Assembly: GCF_000259075.1 (NCBI RefSeq)
Contig: NZ_AJKI01000027.1
Location: 33,799 to 97,798, forward strand
Origin: Marinilabilia salmonicolor JCM 21150
Lineage (GTDB): Bacteria; Bacteroidota; Bacteroidia; Bacteroidales; Marinilabiliaceae
Reading direction: 5' to 3'
DNA: 64,000 nucleotides
Shown here: positions 9,184 to 17,741 of the stretch, piece by piece
Layout: the number at the start of each line of letters is the position of its first letter
Numbering within the stretch: the stretch's first letter is position 1
Translations under genes and position numbers: made by a program
The notes under the pieces: generated by a model
Told to the model about the DNA's origin: nothing
Database searches by the model: none
The model's input: the letters and a program-made list of their open reading frames with translations, nothing else

Positions 9184-10428
9184 TTACAACTCTGCCTTCA
9201 CGTCAAACACCTGTTTCATGATCATTCCGGTTGCTCCGCACATAGATTTCACATAGGAACCGGCAGCTTTTCCGGACTCTTGCCGACGGGCATCATTGGT
9301 CCTGAAATTTTCCAACATCGAAAAAAAGCCTTCATAGTCATTTACCGAACAACCACCGCCCACTTCAATCAAATCGCGAGCCTCTTTAAACTTATGATAT
9401 TCGACACCAAAGGCTACGGGAATCCCATAAGTGGCAGCCTCCAGCGTATTGTGAATGCCTTTCCCAAAGCCTCCGCCGATCCATGCGACCTGCCCGTAGC
9501 GATAAATAGCCGACAGTAACCCGATGGTGTCCACAATCATGACACGACTCGCAGCCACATCAACCTCGTCAGTGCGGGTGAATCGAAAAAACGGAACTTT
9601 CAGCTTCTGCTCTATCTCCTGAATATGTCCCTCATGCACCTCATGCGGTGCCATAATTAACTTCACGCCATCGGGGGCCTCGTTGATGTAACGGCAAAGC
9701 AAATCTTCATCGGGGGGCCAGGTACTTCCTGCAACCAACACAAAATCAGCCCCTGCAGCAAACTGAGCGGCCACCGGCACCTCTGTTGCCGCATCCACAA
9801 TGGCCTTTACCCTGTCGAACCTGGTATCTCCGGCAACTTCATAATTCTTAAATCCAATTTGTTGAAGTAATTTTCCGGAAGTTTCATCCTGCACATAAAA
9901 CCGGGTCACGGCATTCAGAGATTCCTGAAACCACTTACCATACCATTTGAAAAACAACTGATTCTCTCTAAAAATGGATGAGATGCTATAAAGTGGAACA
10001 TTGCAACGGGCAAGTTCGCCGAAAAGATTTGGCCAAAATTCATACTTCACAAAAAAAGCTGATTCCGGCTTCACCACACTAAGCAAGCGGCGGGCATTAT
10101 GGCGGGTATCGGAAGGCAGATAACAGACAACATCTGCCAGATCGTAGTTTTTCCGTACCTCATATCCCGAAGGCGAAAAAAAGGTAAGCAGAATCTTTTT
10201 TTGAGGGACATATTTCTTCAGCGCCTCAATCACCGGTCTTCCCTGCTCAAACTCCCCCAACGAGGCACAGTGAATCCACACCACCGAAGATTCGCCCTGC
10301 AATGCCGACAATTTTTGCCATATCTCTTTTCTTCCCTGGTGAAGCAGTTTTGCTTTTTCGTTAAAAGGAGCAGCAAGCGCTACGATCAATGAGAAGAATC
10401 GGACTCCGATGGAATAAAGGAAGTGCAT
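9184..10428 (-). CDS. waaA: 3-deoxy-D-manno-octulosonic acid (Kdo) transferase
   Basis: A 414-residue inner-membrane-anchored GT30 glycosyltransferase that transfers Kdo from CMP-Kdo onto lipid A precursor. The N-terminal hydrophobic anchor (FLYSIGVRFFSLIVALAAPF) precedes the donor-like domain with WIHCASLGEFEQGRPVIEAL, where the conserved catalytic-site glutamate of the family sits, and FFVKYEFWPNL. The C-terminal half contains VAGSTWPPDEDLL and GGGFGKGIHNTLEAATYGIPV, the nucleotide-sugar site. Length is normal. It lies downstream of pgk but the pgk terminator separates them. It shows that the organism makes LPS. Confidence 0.93.
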   Translation of the reverse strand: MHFLYSIGVRFFSLIVALAAPFNEKAKLLHQGRKEIWQKLSALQGESSVVWIHCASLGEFEQGRPVIEALKKYVPQKKILLTFFSPSGYEVRKNYDLADVVCYLPSDTRHNARRLLSVVKPESAFFVKYEFWPNLFGELARCNVPLYSISSIFRENQLFFKWYGKWFQESLNAVTRFYVQDETSGKLLQQIGFKNYEVAGDTRFDRVKAIVDAATEVPVAAQFAAGADFVLVAGSTWPPDEDLLCRYINEAPDGVKLIMAPHEVHEGHIQEIEQKLKVPFFRFTRTDEVDVAASRVMIVDTIGLLSAIYRYGQVAWIGGGFGKGIHNTLEAATYGIPVAFGVEYHKFKEARDLIEVGGGCSVNDYEGFFSMLENFRTNDARRQESGKAAGSYVKSMCGATGMIMKQVFDVKAEL

Positions 10429-10448
10429 AATGCTAAATTTTTCAATTC

Positions 10449-10490
10449 AAAAAAACCGCCGAACAAAGCCTTCTATGCTGTGTCCGGCGG
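10449..10490 (-). terminator. Rho-independent terminator of pgk
   Basis: On the minus strand a 10-bp stem CCGCCGGACA / TGTTCGGCGG (one mismatch) with a 22-nt loop is followed directly by a seven-T run. It lies 63 bp after the pgk stop codon. Confidence 0.85.
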
Positions 10491-10552
10491 TAAGATCATA
10501 TAGTCTTCACAAAATGAGCTCGTGGCCTTTTTGTGTCAAAATTCAGACAATA

Positions 10553-11812
10553 TTATCCGCGAATGGCCTTAATACCGGGCAGCTCTTTACCTTCCAGATA
10601 TTCCAGAAGTGCACCACCAGCGGTAGAAATGTAAGAAACCTCATCAGCCTTCTCAAACTTATTGATACAAGCCACAGAATCACCTCCGCCAATCAGTGAA
10701 TAAGCACCTTTCTTTGTTCCGGCAGCAATAGCCTCCGCCACAGCGCGTGAACCTTTCTCAAAAGTTTCCATTTCAAACACACCCACAGGGCCGTTCCACA
10801 AAATGGTTTTTGAATTTTCGATTACCTCCTGCATGGTTTTGATACTCTCCGGGCCGGCATCCAACCCCATCCATCCTTCAGGAATCTCATCGACCGGTAC
10901 TATTTTGGTATTTGCATTGTTATCAAATGCATCGGCAGCCAGCACATCAGCGGGCAGATAAAGCTTAACATTTTTCTCCTTAGCCAGCTTTTCAATTTTC
11001 AACGCCAGTTCAAGATATTCATTCTCGCAGATAGAACTACCTATATTACCACCGCGTGCTTTGATAAATGTATAAGTCATACCTCCACCCAGAATCAGGT
11101 TATTTACCTTATCCAGCAGATTTTCGATGATGGTAATTTTAGTAGAAACCTTTGCACCCCCCATGATAGCGGTAAAAGGTCTTTCAGGAGCCTTAAGCAC
11201 CTTATCGAGGCTCAGAAGCTCACGTTCAATCAGGTAACCAAACATCTTGCTGTCGGCATCAAAAAAGTCAGCAATCACAGCAGTGGACGCGTGTGCACGG
11301 TGGGCTGTACCAAATGCATCGTTCACATATACATCGGCCAGTGCAGCCAGATCTTTCGAGAATTGCTGCTGCTTCTCTTTCATTTCAGCTTTGGCAGCTT
11401 TTTTCTCGTCTTCTGAAGCATCGTCGGCCAACTTGGGCTTACCTTCCTCCTCAAGATGGAAACGCAAGTTCTCAAGCATCAATACCTGACCGGGTTGCAA
11501 AGAAGAGGCTTTCTCTTTTGCATCGGGTCCTACTGAATCCTTAGCAAATACTACATCCACACCAAGCAGTTCTGACAAACGGCCCCAAACATGTTTCATG
11601 GAGAAATCAGGATTGGCTTTTCCCTTTGGACGCCCCAGGTGAGACATCACAATAACGGAACCACCGTCTTCAACAATTTTTTTTAATGTGGGCAACGCGG
11701 CTTTGATTCGTGTATCATCAGTAATTTCAAATTTTTCGTTGAAAGGAACGTTGAAGTCCACACGAACAATGGCTTTCTTACCTGAGAAATTGTAAGCTTC
11801 GATTTTCGACAT
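10553..11812 (-). CDS. pgk: Phosphoglycerate kinase
   Basis: A 419-residue glycolytic enzyme that transfers phosphate between 1,3-bisphosphoglycerate and ADP in the cytosol. Signatures: RVDFNVPF (N-terminal substrate domain), [40 protein letters not shown] and the C-terminal nucleotide site [13 protein letters not shown]. The start ATG 11812 gives the standard N-terminus. A -7 box TATCTTTG lies 72-79 bp upstream and a strong terminator follows, so it is likely a monocistronic unit. Confidence 0.97.
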   Translation of the reverse strand: MSKIEAYNFSGKKAIVRVDFNVPFNEKFEITDDTRIKAALPTLKKIVEDGGSVIVMSHLGRPKGKANPDFSMKHVWGRLSELLGVDVVFAKDSVGPDAKEKASSLQPGQVLMLENLRFHLEEEGKPKLADDASEDEKKAAKAEMKEKQQQFSKDLAALADVYVNDAFGTAHRAHASTAVIADFFDADSKMFGYLIERELLSLDKVLKAPERPFTAIMGGAKVSTKITIIENLLDKVNNLILGGGMTYTFIKARGGNIGSSICENEYLELALKIEKLAKEKNVKLYLPADVLAADAFDNNANTKIVPVDEIPEGWMGLDAGPESIKTMQEVIENSKTILWNGPVGVFEMETFEKGSRAVAEAIAAGTKKGAYSLIGGGDSVACINKFEKADEVSYISTAGGALLEYLEGKELPGIKAIRG

Positions 11813-11883
11813 AATATTAAGAATTATAGAGTTTCTATCCTGACCTGACCTAATTCAGGCATTACAGTTCTTTTTTGGACACA

Positions 11884-11891
11884 CAAAGATA
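11884..11891 (-). promoter_or_regulatory. -7 promoter box of pgk (TATCTTTG)
   Basis: Matches TAnnTTTG on the minus strand 72 bp upstream of the pgk start codon, implying a leader of roughly 65 nt. Confidence 0.5.
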
Positions 11892-12003
11892 CAAAAAACC
11901 GTATGGAATCTGGAATATTTTTGAATGGGATTTGGCGATTTGTTGGAGGGGGGAGTAGTCAGTAGTTTGGAGGCAGAAGGCAGAAGAGGGGAGCGATGAA
12001 TTC

Positions 12004-12050
12004 ATAGCTCATAGCTCATAGCTCTTGGCTCTTGGCTCTTGGCTCTTGAG
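12004..12050. repeat. Degenerate tandem repeat of TAGCTCA / TGGCTCT words
   Basis: About six units of a 7-bp word (ATAGCTC, then TTGGCTC) in the gap between pgk and the downstream minus-strand gene. Related words recur near 48596, 51540 and 55325. Nothing else is recognisable between 11900 and 12138. Confidence 0.5.
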
Positions 12051-12138
12051 AATGGCCCTATACTTTATAATGGACCAACCATGGCAGGGGTGACACCTTA
12101 ATTAAAAAAATCATGGAATAACTATTATAAAAAAGTTA

Positions 12139-12762
12139 TTACCCAAATAATTCCGAATTTACCGGAATACTCAACCAGCGGACAGATGAAGTGGGTGTCC
12201 ATTGCTTATTTACCAGGTCGATGTTTTGTAACAGCAAAATACCGGGAGCAGCTCCCTTTTCGAGCCTTCCAAGTCTGGCAAACCCGGCACTCTCCGCAGC
12301 ATCGAAAGTAGCGGCCAAAAGCATTTCGGCGAAGGTCACATCAGGCAGAACGAGCGTTTTCATCCGCTCCAGCAGTGTTCCTGTGCCGGCGAGCTTCCGA
12401 AATAAAGGGGGGATAGCAACAGACTCCGGGATTTTCTTCACCCGGGGCAACCGATCCGGGACTTCATTCATTTGAGAATCTGCATCCCCACATCCCAAAA
12501 AAACGGTACCATCACGAAAGTGACGATTCATCATGGAGGTATCCCGTTCAATTTCATCCCGGGTCACTTCTGCACAAACATCCACAAAAGCCGGACACAG
12601 AATTCCTGCAAAAAACCGGGTAAACGGCCGTTCCTGAAACCCATTCTCAAAATGCTCCACAGATTCAATAACTCCTATATCACTCACAGTGATTACCGGC
12701 CAACGCAGCAACTCTCCATCTGGCGAAAGCATAAAATGTGAAGCAAAACGATTAACGGACAT
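12139..12762 (-). CDS. Amidohydrolase-like protein lacking most of the catalytic barrel
   Basis: A 207-residue protein. The N-terminal 60 residues read like the beta-sandwich edge and entry strand of a metal-dependent amidohydrolase (FASHFMLSPDGELL, then GILCPAFVDVCAE where GxxPGfID-H is usual). The last 70 residues resemble the family's C-terminal composite domain (LLAATFDAAESAGFARLG, LEKGAAPGILLL). The middle is far too short for the full TIM barrel, and the HxH metal ligands are missing. Either a shortened non-catalytic relative known from Bacteroidota genomes or an old decayed enzyme. It overlaps the upstream lipoprotein gene by 11 bp, so the two are translationally coupled. Confidence 0.6.
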   Translation of the reverse strand: MSVNRFASHFMLSPDGELLRWPVITVSDIGVIESVEHFENGFQERPFTRFFAGILCPAFVDVCAEVTRDEIERDTSMMNRHFRDGTVFLGCGDADSQMNEVPDRLPRVKKIPESVAIPPLFRKLAGTGTLLERMKTLVLPDVTFAEMLLAATFDAAESAGFARLGRLEKGAAPGILLLQNIDLVNKQWTPTSSVRWLSIPVNSELFG

Positions 12763-13621
12763 CGGGTCCCGATTTTAAAAGTTCAAGATCTCTGTTGGCA
12801 GCCTCTTCCTGCTCATCCTGCTCTTCCTTCTTCTCATCACCATCATTTTCATTATTCTCCTGATGTTCAAGTCTGATATCAGAAAACTCCACCGCACCGG
12901 TGGCGGTCGTGTCATGCAGGAAAAGATATCCGGAAATTTCAATAACCGGAGGCATGGTATCTATAGGGGCAATCAACGAAAAAGGCTTCTGCTCAAATAC
13001 TTTTTTCAACTCCACCGAAACTGTGTCGACCGTACTGTCGGCAAACAAGGTAATCATTTGTGTCGTCCCTTCCTTACTCATATCAGGACGCAAAAAGCGG
13101 TAATAAGCAGACAATCTGACTCTTCCCCCTTCAATGGAATCAGTCTCAATACGAAACGGCAACCGGTGATCAATGGTGTCACGGTTATTCAAAGTAATTT
13201 TCCGTTCCATTTCCCACAAGTCTTCCACTTCGGGCAAGCTGTCAGCCGCTGCCTCTTCTGCTTTAATTTGTTTATTCAGCTCTGCTTCGCGTTGCGTTAT
13301 CAGCAAAACCACCTGATCATAAACCTCCTGATAGTAATAGGGATGAGAAACATACCACTGACGGATGGTGTCGAACTCCGCCGTTGTGAGCCCGTAATCG
13401 TCCAGAACATATTTGTAATATGCAGGAGCCACCTCTCCTTCATCACTGCTACCCGGATTATAAGTGCGGTTAGACAATACACCCTCTGCAAAATATAGTT
13501 CTGTCAGAATTTCCGCCATCTCATCCTTGTTCGGAAACTCTTTGGGTATCGGTTCTTTAGGATTGCATCCTGAAAACAGCAGAGACGCTATGAAAAGAAA
13601 TATTACAATCGGTCGTATCAT
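12752..13621 (-). CDS. DUF4296-containing lipoprotein
   Basis: A 289-residue lipoprotein with a signal peptide ending in a lipobox (LFSGC, residues 15-19). Residues about 30-115 match the DUF4296 pattern (KDEMAEILTELYFAEG, then YYKYVLDDYGLTTAEFD). The remainder is acidic with a predicted beta region and a charged EKKEEQDEQEE tail. Its function is unknown; it is a Bacteroidota-specific envelope protein by family distribution. It overlaps the next gene by 11 bp and forms an operon with it. Confidence 0.75.
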   Translation of the reverse strand: MIRPIVIFLFIASLLFSGCNPKEPIPKEFPNKDEMAEILTELYFAEGVLSNRTYNPGSSDEGEVAPAYYKYVLDDYGLTTAEFDTIRQWYVSHPYYYQEVYDQVVLLITQREAELNKQIKAEEAAADSLPEVEDLWEMERKITLNNRDTIDHRLPFRIETDSIEGGRVRLSAYYRFLRPDMSKEGTTQMITLFADSTVDTVSVELKKVFEQKPFSLIAPIDTMPPVIEISGYLFLHDTTATGAVEFSDIRLEHQENNENDGDEKKEEQDEQEEAANRDLELLKSGPDVR

Positions 13622-13644
13622 TGAGTCTTATTTAGAGAACTTAA

Positions 13645-13680
13645 GCATGTTCTTTTGAGGCAATCATCGCCATATTCGAT
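13645..13680. repeat. 35-bp dispersed repeat (shared with 21875-21910)
   Basis: The word CATGTTC, then TTTGAGGCAATCAT, then GCCAT is shared with 21875-21910 in the same orientation with few differences. Found just upstream of the DUF4296 gene. Confidence 0.5.
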
Positions 13681-13749
13681 CCATCATTGTTGCAAATTTA
13701 GAACAAATCGGTTGTTCTTCGGAAGAAAATGGAAGATTTGTGGATTATT

Positions 13750-13806
13750 AGTCAGAGGTTGTGGAAAAAGTCGCCAAGCCAAATTTTAATTCCTTTTTTA
13801 TTGATG
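13750..13806 (+). repeat. R1 repeat, 5' fragment
   Basis: Only the start of an R1 repeat is present (GGTTGTGGAAAAAGTCGCC, then CCAAATTTTAATTCC). The hairpins are missing. The rest of the gap to 14009 holds only weak G/C palindromes (for example AACCCCGGGT at 13927) and no gene. Confidence 0.5.
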
Positions 13807-14009
13807 TCCGATTAAAACTTTAAGATTGCTTCACCATGTTACCAATAGCACATTTTTTGTACCATGCAAAATATCAATGGGTTAATGGTTGGCCCCCATC
13901 CGGTGACCCGATGAATTTTGTCAACTAACCCCGGGTCAATACCCCTGGGTTATTCAAATTTGCTCCCGTTCGGGGACCGAACTATCCTGTCACAGGCACA
14001 TTATGTCTT

Positions 14010-15122
14010 TTAGAACAGAGCTTTATGTTTACGTAACAATACATCAGCAATACGTTGGGCCGTAAGGCCATCCCATAAATCAGGAATCCGGCCTTTTTTA
14101 GTCTTCCCCGCAAGACAAGCCCTAACCATTTCGTCAGCCTTTAACAAATCAGAGCCGGCAAGATAATTGGTGCCCTGCGTAATAGTGACAGGCCGTTCGG
14201 TATTTTCACGCAAGGTAACACAGGGAACTCCAAGCCAGGTGGTCTCCTCCTGCAAACCTCCACTGTCGGTAACCACCAGGCGTGCCCGGCTGACCAACCG
14301 CTGAAAGTCGATGTACCCCTGGGGCGAAACCAATTTCAGATTGGGAAATTGTTGCTTTATCTGAACCGGATCAAGCCCGGCCTCAACAAGTCGGTTTCGG
14401 GTTCTGGGATGAACGGGAAATAGCACAGGGATTTTTAAGGAAAGCTCTTTCAACCAGTTTAACAGATCTATTAACCGAGGGGGATTATCCACATTTGAAG
14501 GACGGTGAATGGTGACCAACACATATTTGTGCGACTCCAACTGAAAACGACTCAATACTTCTGACTTCTTAATGGTATCAGAGGCAAAGACCAGACTGTC
14601 AATCATCACATTTCCCACAGAATGCACTTTACCTTCAGCCACCCCTTCTCTCTTCAGGTTTTCGATTCCTGATGGTTCGGAAACAAAAAGCAGATCGGCA
14701 ATGGCATCAGTGACCAGACGATTAATTTCTTCGGGCATCGCCCTGTCGCAGCTTCTCAAGCCTGCTTCCACATGAGAGGTACGGATGCCACGCTTTACAG
14801 ACACAAGGGAACAGGCAAGCGTAGAGTTGACATCTCCCACCACAATCACATCATCGGGCAGGATTTTATCCAGCACCTCATCGAACCGGGTCATGATATC
14901 CGCCGTTTGTCTGGCCTGGTTGCCACCTCCCGCATTCAAATTGTACTCTGGCTCCGGCAACCCGAGATCTTCAAAAAACACCTTACTCATGGCATCGTCA
15001 TAGTGCTGCCCGGTATGCACCAGCGTTACTTCCACCCCATCAGCAGCAGAAAACGCCCTCCACAGGGGGGCTATCTTCACAAAATTGGGACGTGCACCGG
15101 CTACAAGGATTATTTTTTGCAT
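14010..15122 (-). CDS. wecB: UDP-N-acetylglucosamine 2-epimerase (non-hydrolysing)
   Basis: A 370-residue cytosolic enzyme interconverting UDP-GlcNAc and UDP-ManNAc for surface glycan synthesis. Signatures: LVAGARPNFVKIAPL at the N-terminus, VHTGQHYD, VVGDVNSTLACSLV, HVEAGLRSCDRAMPEEINR and the C-terminal VVTDSGGLQEETTWLGVPCVTLRENTERP (split here by the GG turn). ATG 15122 (MQKIILVAG) is preferred over the ATG 48 bp upstream. No wecC (UDP-ManNAc dehydrogenase) is in view. It lies upstream of the polysaccharide genes that follow. Confidence 0.93.
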   Translation of the reverse strand: MQKIILVAGARPNFVKIAPLWRAFSAADGVEVTLVHTGQHYDDAMSKVFFEDLGLPEPEYNLNAGGGNQARQTADIMTRFDEVLDKILPDDVIVVGDVNSTLACSLVSVKRGIRTSHVEAGLRSCDRAMPEEINRLVTDAIADLLFVSEPSGIENLKREGVAEGKVHSVGNVMIDSLVFASDTIKKSEVLSRFQLESHKYVLVTIHRPSNVDNPPRLIDLLNWLKELSLKIPVLFPVHPRTRNRLVEAGLDPVQIKQQFPNLKLVSPQGYIDFQRLVSRARLVVTDSGGLQEETTWLGVPCVTLRENTERPVTITQGTNYLAGSDLLKADEMVRACLAGKTKKGRIPDLWDGLTAQRIADVLLRKHKALF

Positions 15123-15185
15123 AATCAAATTCTGCTTCCTGAGTTTTCTGAAAACTGCACATAAAAACAAGCAGGCTGTATATTA

Positions 15186-15277
15186 TTTAGTTTCTGTCCA
15201 TAAAGTACCACTTGCGTCCCCGAAGGATCGGGGCAGGCTGTTACACTTGCCACTTTCTGACCAGAAACAGGACTAAA
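15186..15277. mobile_element. MITE-like element, family M1 copy c (short)
   Basis: A 92-bp version with left end TTTAGTTTCTGTCCATAAAG and right end AGAAACAGGACTAAA that pair imperfectly. Its inner right part resembles the inside of copy a (2103-2269), so it looks internally deleted. It lies just upstream of wecB. Confidence 0.6.
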
Positions 15278-15299
15278 AGCAAATTTTGCTTAGTTTATT

Positions 15300-15848
15300 T
15301 TAGGAGCTGCTGAAATAGTCACCATCCCAATTTTAAATTTATTTTTAATTGTCCTTTTTGGCATTACCCCAAAAAGAACGAAAAAAGTCTAGTCCGTTTA
15401 AACCTATCCGCCCGCTAAAACCAAAATTTCCAGCCTAAGTGTCGTATCAAGCACAAAATATCGCACCAAGCATCGTTGCTTTTTGTTTTTTATCTATGAA
15501 AAAAGATTCACGTAGCTAAGGCTATGCTTGCTTTTTTCATTGCCAAAAAATCAAAAAGCAACTTCAACTTATACATTATTTTATACCTGAAACGACACTG
15601 GCGCAAGGCCTTAAAAGTCACCCATTTTGGCTTCCCTCTATCCGCCGGCCCGGAAAACGGACAGGGCACCGCGCCTTTTAACCAGGAAAAGTCGTTTAAC
15701 CCAAAAAATCTTTTGAACAGTAATATTTTGACTATTAATCACCATCACTGCAAACTTTTTGAAAGATTTACCGGAAACCTTGCACTTTGAATGAGATTAT
15801 TAACTATAGTTTCATTGTCAGCTCTTTAATTGTTTTTCAGCAAACCCT
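15300..15848 (+). repeat. R1 multi-hairpin intergenic repeat, copy B (interrupted by M2)
   Basis: Lies 3' of the sugar transferase gene at 15924-17318. The closing stem is GTCCGTTT (15392-15399) with AAACGGAC (15655-15662). An M2 element sits in the apical loop. The flanks match copy A (8632-9026) almost end to end, including the tail up to 15848. Confidence 0.8.
15438..15599 (+). mobile_element. M2 element nested in R1 copy B
   Basis: A 162-bp element with terminal repeats AGTGTCGTATCAAGC and its imperfect complement ending ACGACACT. The central hairpin is AGATTCACGTAGC / GGCTATGCTTGC between A- and T-tracts. It is inserted exactly in the loop that in other R1 copies reads CCATTGCGCAAGG. 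Confidence 0.75.
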
Positions 15849-15923
15849 AATTAATCATCATAAAAAGTAGCTATTATCTTCTATGTTAGAATCTTCAGAC
15901 ACCTCACCCTTAACATCCCCTCT

Positions 15924-17318
15924 TTATTTCCCGTCTCCCCGCACCATGGTGCGTATGGTTTTCAGAAAAATCACAAAATCCAGTTTCAACGACCAGTTGT
16001 CGATGTACTGAAGATCCATCTTCATCCATTCATCAAAAGGAATATTATTGCGTCCGGATACTTGCCAGATGCAGGTAATGCCTGGTTTCATAGACAACCG
16101 TCTAACCTGCCAGCTTTCATACTGACGGACCTCATCGGGCAGCGGCGGACGGGGGCCCACCACGGACATATCGCCGGTAAGCACATTGAAAAACTGGGGC
16201 AATTCGTCCAGGCTGGTTTTGCGAAGAAAATGTCCCACTTTGGTGATACGCGGATCTTTGGTGATTTTGAACACCGGACCATCCATTTCGTTCTGTTCCA
16301 TTAACTTCTTCTTCAACTCTTCAGCATTGGTAACCATGGTCCGGAATTTATAGACATTAAATTTCCGACCGCGCAATCCCACCCTCTTTTGGCTAAAGAA
16401 AACAGGGCCTTTGGAATCAAGTTTAATAGCCAAAGCAAGTAAAACAAAGACCGGAGAAAATACAATCACCACAAAAACGGAGAAGAGAAAATCAAATAAA
16501 TCTTTTATCCTCAACTCCAGATAGTTAAGCGGCGTATTGGAGATGGTCAACAAAGGGGTCGTGCCAAAATAATGCAGATGCGTTTTATTAGTCAGCATAT
16601 TAAAGAAAGAAGAATACATACGGAACACCACCCCAACCTCGGAGGTAATGGACAGCAACCGTTCTATCTCCTTCTGATCGGCTCCTTCCTTACAGTAAAT
16701 CAATTCATCGATGGTTTTCTCCCTCAACAACGCTTCGACATCGGTATCATCTGGCAGAAAAGGAGCCACAGCACCAAACTCCTGCTCAAGTTCTTCAGTA
16801 CCTATAATGGCAGTTACACGATAGCCCCACTCTTTCATCTTCACAATCTGACGTAAAAAACTGCGGGCACTGTTATCCCCGATCACCACCACGTTGGAAG
16901 TGTTATGCCCTTTGGCACGGGCATTCTTCAGAAAGGCATAATTGAAAACCTTAAAAAGAAAGGTAAGTCCCAGATCTATGGCCGCAAAATAAAGCAAAAG
17001 CCGCAAGCCAATGGAGAAGAGGTTGAAGGCCCACACCGAAACAGCCAGAAACGCTGTTCCTGTAACGGCCAGACTCAAACAGGCAAAAAGCACGGCAGAG
17101 TAAGGTCTGGATCGATAGAGCTGGTTCAGTCGAAATGTTCGGGCCAGCACATACCAAAGAGCCACAATCACAAAATGCAGAATAATGGAGTCCTTGTTTT
17201 GAAAAGGCAGAAACTCTCCCTTCTCAATATAGACAGCAATATTAAAACTCACCAAAGCGATGATGACATCCACAATGGCGAGCAACCGGTTAACGACTTT
17301 CGCTTTTTCCCTTAACAT
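15924..17318 (-). CDS. Exopolysaccharide polyprenyl-phosphate sugar (glycosyl) transferase, WcaJ-like
   Basis: A 464-residue membrane protein that starts polysaccharide repeat units by moving a sugar-1-phosphate onto undecaprenyl phosphate. Four N-terminal membrane helices (residues about 10-130) precede a cytoplasmic CoA-binding-like domain (NVVVIGDNSARSFL). A fifth membrane segment (DFLFSVFVVIVFSPVFVLLAL) leads into the catalytic bacterial sugar transferase domain with SKGPVFFSQKRVGLRG, VYKFRTM, LRKTSLDELPQFFNVL and MSVVGPRPPLPDEV. Length and order match the PNPT-independent WcaJ/WbaP family. The sugar cannot be read from sequence. It probably initiates the glycan made by the later rfb/wzx/wzy genes. 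Confidence 0.92.
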   Translation of the reverse strand: MLREKAKVVNRLLAIVDVIIALVSFNIAVYIEKGEFLPFQNKDSIILHFVIVALWYVLARTFRLNQLYRSRPYSAVLFACLSLAVTGTAFLAVSVWAFNLFSIGLRLLLYFAAIDLGLTFLFKVFNYAFLKNARAKGHNTSNVVVIGDNSARSFLRQIVKMKEWGYRVTAIIGTEELEQEFGAVAPFLPDDTDVEALLREKTIDELIYCKEGADQKEIERLLSITSEVGVVFRMYSSFFNMLTNKTHLHYFGTTPLLTISNTPLNYLELRIKDLFDFLFSVFVVIVFSPVFVLLALAIKLDSKGPVFFSQKRVGLRGRKFNVYKFRTMVTNAEELKKKLMEQNEMDGPVFKITKDPRITKVGHFLRKTSLDELPQFFNVLTGDMSVVGPRPPLPDEVRQYESWQVRRLSMKPGITCIWQVSGRNNIPFDEWMKMDLQYIDNWSLKLDFVIFLKTIRTMVRGDGK

Positions 17319-17399
17319 ACTTTCCCTTTGATCAGAATATTCAAATTTATGTTTTTTTTACGCTTATTCCCTGTTTTGAAGGTTTATTTCTATTTCACC

Positions 17400-17668
17400 A
17401 GGGTCGGCTAAAAAAGCCATCCGCCCAATTTCAAATTTATTTTTTAATTTTCTTTTTGGCATTGCCCCAAAAAGGAAACAAAAAAGTCTAGTCCGTTTAA
17501 ACCTACCATCCCGCATCAGGCTTAATTTCCGGCTGGCCCGCAAAGCCCTGAAGTCGCCCATTAAACCTTCTCGCAAACCGCCGGCCCGGAAAACGGACGG
17601 GCCCACCCGCTTTCGACTAGTAAAATTCCGTCAAGCATAAAATACACCCTTGAACAGCAGAGTTTTTA
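17400..17668 (+). repeat. R1 multi-hairpin intergenic repeat, copy C
   Basis: Lies 3' of wzi. The closing stem is GTCCGTTT (17491-17498) with AAACGGAC (17591-17598). The inner stem is the alternative sequence AGGCTTAAT / ATTAAACCT with one mismatch, and the apex is GGCT / AGCC instead of GGCC / GGCC. Confidence 0.8.
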
Positions 17669-17741
17669 TATTCTACCTTTTCAAACGCAGACTTATCTAA
17701 AATAAAAAACCTTGATGAAAATATGCACCACCCTATTGACG

